Shown here: positions 15,650-17,526 of the stretch, piece by piece
Numbering within the stretch: position 1 is the stretch's first letter
How the letters are laid out: every line of letters begins with the position of its first letter
Assembly (NCBI GenBank): GCA_039923455.1
Contig: JBDTCS010000132.1
Location: forward strand, 1 to 17,526
Length of the DNA stretch: 17,526 bases
Reading direction: 5' to 3'
DNA from: JBDTCS01 sp039923455
GTDB taxonomy: Bacteria > Bacteroidota > Ignavibacteria > Palsa-1295
Translations under genes and position numbers: made by a program
The notes under the pieces: generated by a model
Database searches by the model: none
What the model saw: only the letters and a program-made list of their open reading frames with translations
What the model was told of the DNA's origin: nothing

Positions 15650-16966
15650 TTAGTTAAGTCCGAGTCGGGCAAAGATTTCATCAATGTGCTTCGTTGCCGC
15701 CGTTGGGTCGAAGGCATGATCGAGTTGCTCGGCGCTTAAACGTCCTGCGATGTCGGGGTCCTTTTCGAGCAAACCTCGAAAGGTGATCTCTGGCTTATTG
15801 CCTGCAGCAGCAAGCTCCCAAACTTGCATAGCGTTGCGCTGCACGATCTTGTATGAGTCCTCGCGGGTTAGACCGCTTTTGGTCAAGAGCAATAGGACGG
15901 GTTGTGAGAAGACGAGGCCGCGAGTCAAATTCAGATTGCGTGCCATGGCTTCAGGATAGACGAACATCTTGTCGATCGTCTTGGTCATCAGCGAAAGCAT
16001 ATAGTCCAGAATTATTGTCGCGTCCGGACCGATGATGCGCTCGGTGGAAGAGTGACTAATATCACGCTCGTGCCAGAGTGCGACATTCTCCATTGCTGTC
16101 GCGGCGTATCCACGTAGCAACCTGGCAAGGCCGGTCACGCGCTCAAGGGTGATCGGGTTGCGTTTGTGAGGCATCGCGCTGGAGCCCTTCTGGCCCTTTG
16201 CAAAATACTCTTCGACTTCCCGCACCTCTGTGCGCTGCAAGTGTCGCAATTCGACCGCAATGCGCTCCAAACTGCTTCCTACGAGTGCGATAGAGGTGAA
16301 ATACTCAGCATGACGGTCGCGCTGGACGATCTGTGTCGAGATCGGGTCGGGTTCTAGGCCCATATGCTTGCAGACATACTCCTCGACACTTGGATCGAGA
16401 TGCTCATACGTCCCGACAGCCCCCGATATTTTTCCAACCGAGATAGTCTGGACACCGCTTGCCAGCCGAGCGCGACAGCGCTTCATTTCCTCGTAGAGGA
16501 CCGCGAGCTTGAGTCCGAATGTTGTGGGCTCGGCGTGGATTCCGTGTGTGCGGCCGATGATCGGAGTGTTCTTGAATTCTTTTGCGCGCTTGCCGAGTGC
16601 CTCGATGAGTTTGTCAACGCCCTGGAGCAATAGATGCCCGGCTTGCATACATTGTACTGAGAAGGCGGTATCCACTACGTCGCTAGAGGTCATTCCCAAA
16701 TGTACAAATCGCGACTCCGGGCCAATATGCTCGGCGAGGTTTGTCAGGAATGCGATCACGTCATGGTGCGTCTCGGCCTCGATCTCTTCGATACGTTCGA
16801 CGCTGAACTTTGCCCGCTCGCGAATCTGCTGTGTGACTCCGGCGGGGACGATTCCGAGTTGCTCTTGCTTTTCGGTAGCAAGAATCTCGATCTTGAGCCA
16901 GATATCATAGCGATTGTGGTCGGTCCAGATGGCGCCCATTTCTGGGCGAGTGTAACGTGCGATCAT
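15650..16966 (-). CDS. purB: Adenylosuccinate lyase
   Basis: 438 residues, the usual length. PurB splits fumarate from SAICAR to give AICAR and from adenylosuccinate to give AMP, in cytosolic purine synthesis; the enzyme is normally a homotetramer with active sites shared between subunits. The sequence has the family motifs in order: EIEAETHHDVIAF (about 62-73, with His68), HLGMTSSDVVDTA (89-101), GRTHGIHAEPTTFG (138-151, with His141, the family's general acid position) and the fumarate-lyase signature loop GSSAMPHKRNP (261-271), whose second serine is the expected base. The ATG at 16966 begins MIARYTRPEM, a normal start for the family. No Shine-Dalgarno sequence is seen. It is convergent with the giant gene and divergent from ribD, 174 bp away. 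Nothing looks broken. Confidence 0.98.
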   Translation of the reverse strand: MIARYTRPEMGAIWTDHNRYDIWLKIEILATEKQEQLGIVPAGVTQQIRERAKFSVERIEEIEAETHHDVIAFLTNLAEHIGPESRFVHLGMTSSDVVDTAFSVQCMQAGHLLLQGVDKLIEALGKRAKEFKNTPIIGRTHGIHAEPTTFGLKLAVLYEEMKRCRARLASGVQTISVGKISGAVGTYEHLDPSVEEYVCKHMGLEPDPISTQIVQRDRHAEYFTSIALVGSSLERIAVELRHLQRTEVREVEEYFAKGQKGSSAMPHKRNPITLERVTGLARLLRGYAATAMENVALWHERDISHSSTERIIGPDATIILDYMLSLMTKTIDKMFVYPEAMARNLNLTRGLVFSQPVLLLLTKSGLTREDSYKIVQRNAMQVWELAAAGNKPEITFRGLLEKDPDIAGRLSAEQLDHAFDPTAATKHIDEIFARLGLN

Positions 16967-17033
16967 TCGATAGTGCGAGTTTTTGTGTTAGGCCAATATC
17001 TTGGTGTGGCCATTTGGTAGTGAAAACCCAGAA

Positions 17034-17061
17034 CAAAACTAAGTGCAGGTTTAGTGGCAAA
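17034..17061 (-). promoter_or_regulatory. Probable purB promoter
   Basis: On the minus strand TTTG (17058-17061) lies 16 nt before TAGTTTTG (17034-17041), which fully matches the Bacteroidota -7 box TAnnTTTG. It sits about 67 nt upstream of the purB ATG. A second full match (TAAGTTTG, 17083-17090) lies further upstream without a well-spaced -33 box. No FMN riboswitch core is seen in this spacer, and no clear plus-strand promoter for ribD. Confidence 0.4.
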
Positions 17062-17140
17062 GGGAATGAAAATGCACGAATCCAAACTTAGAAAACCTAA
17101 CTAGGCAGCAGCGGACACAAATTCCGGTATTTTTGAAGCA

Positions 17141-17526
17141 ATGAAAGAACACGTGAATGACTCCGAGTTGATGCAAAAGGCACTCGAGCTGGCGAATACC
17201 GGCAAGGGATGGGTGAGCCCGAATCCGTTGGTCGGTTGCGTGATTACGGATGCCGAGGGGAAGATCATCGGCCAAGGGGCACACTTGGAGTTCGGTGGCA
17301 ATCATGCGGAAGTGAATGCGATACTCGATGCCGAATCACGAGGCCATTCCGTGCAAAGGGCGACTGTGTATGTCACGCTCGAGCCCTGCTCGCACTTCGG
17401 AAAAACTCCTCCCTGTGCTGATCACTTAGTAGAAAAGCGAATCGGCCGTTGCGTGGTTGCGATGCTAGACCCCAATCCGAACGTTAGCGGCAAAGGTATT
17501 GAAAGACTCTTGGCAAATGGAGTCAA
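17141..17526 (+). CDS. ribD: Riboflavin biosynthesis protein RibD, deaminase domain (3' end beyond the window)
   Basis: 128 codons from the ATG at 17141 to the window edge. An in-frame stop at 17102 leaves no better upstream start. RibD deaminates the pyrimidine intermediate made from GTP and, in its C-terminal half (not in this window), reduces its ribosyl side chain. The zinc deaminase motifs are complete: SPNPLVGCVI (26-35), HAEVNAI (55-61, with zinc ligand His55 and catalytic Glu57) and LEPCSHFGKTPPC (80-92, with Cys83 and Cys92 as zinc ligands), then VVAMLDPNPNVSGKG. This pattern separates RibD from tRNA or cytosine deaminases. Whether the reductase domain is fused cannot be seen here. 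It is divergent from purB. Confidence 0.95.
   Translation, partial: MKEHVNDSELMQKALELANTGKGWVSPNPLVGCVITDAEGKIIGQGAHLEFGGNHAEVNAILDAESRGHSVQRATVYVTLEPCSHFGKTPPCADHLVEKRIGRCVVAMLDPNPNVSGKGIERLLANGV

Noticed and set aside
16509..16910. Plus-strand open frame of 133 codons opposite purB
   Set aside because: It runs antisense through conserved PurB sequence and has no domain of its own.
16967..17140. Possible FMN riboswitch upstream of ribD
   Set aside because: The conserved FMN element core is not visible in the 174-bp spacer and the space is shared with the purB promoter.

Overview
The window looks like chromosomal DNA from the Bacteroidota/Chlorobiota (FCB) side of the bacterial tree. The evidence is a giant secreted protein ending in a type IX secretion (Por) type A C-terminal sorting domain, no convincing Shine-Dalgarno sequences at the starts, and promoter-like TAnnTTTG motifs. 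The DNA is of medium G+C in genes and AT-rich between them. A lineage such as Ignavibacteria or Kapabacteria would fit, but this is an inference from style and not an identification.

Layout. (1) Positions 1-2316, minus strand: two tandem paralogous lipoprotein genes. The second copy runs off the left edge and has three FN3-like repeats where the first has one. A rho-independent terminator lies between them. (2) Positions 2317-3521: about 1.2 kb of AT-rich non-coding DNA between divergent genes, with several short palindromes and weak promoter-like motifs. (3) Positions 3522-15542, plus strand: one intact gene of about 12 kb for a protein of about 4006 residues. It has a signal peptide, a MAM/concanavalin-like N-terminal domain, six right-handed beta-helix modules of 470-590 residues (each closing with an IGADE-like motif), Ig-like linkers, an FN3-like domain and a type IX sorting domain. 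(4) Positions 15580-15610: a strong bidirectional terminator shared with the convergent purB. (5) Positions 15650-16966, minus strand: purB, adenylosuccinate lyase. (6) From 17141, plus strand: the start of ribD, divergent from purB and cut by the right edge.

How it fits together. The right-hand genes are ordinary purine and riboflavin housekeeping genes. The left 15.5 kb is a cell-surface locus: two probable lipoproteins facing away from a giant, probably type IX secreted, adhesin-like protein. I see no catalytic motif in the giant protein. A structural, adhesive or glycan-binding role is a guess from its fold. I see no tRNA, rRNA, CRISPR array, insertion sequence or phage gene. The most notable object is the giant protein: its modular architecture, and a change in composition between its first three and last three beta-helix modules.
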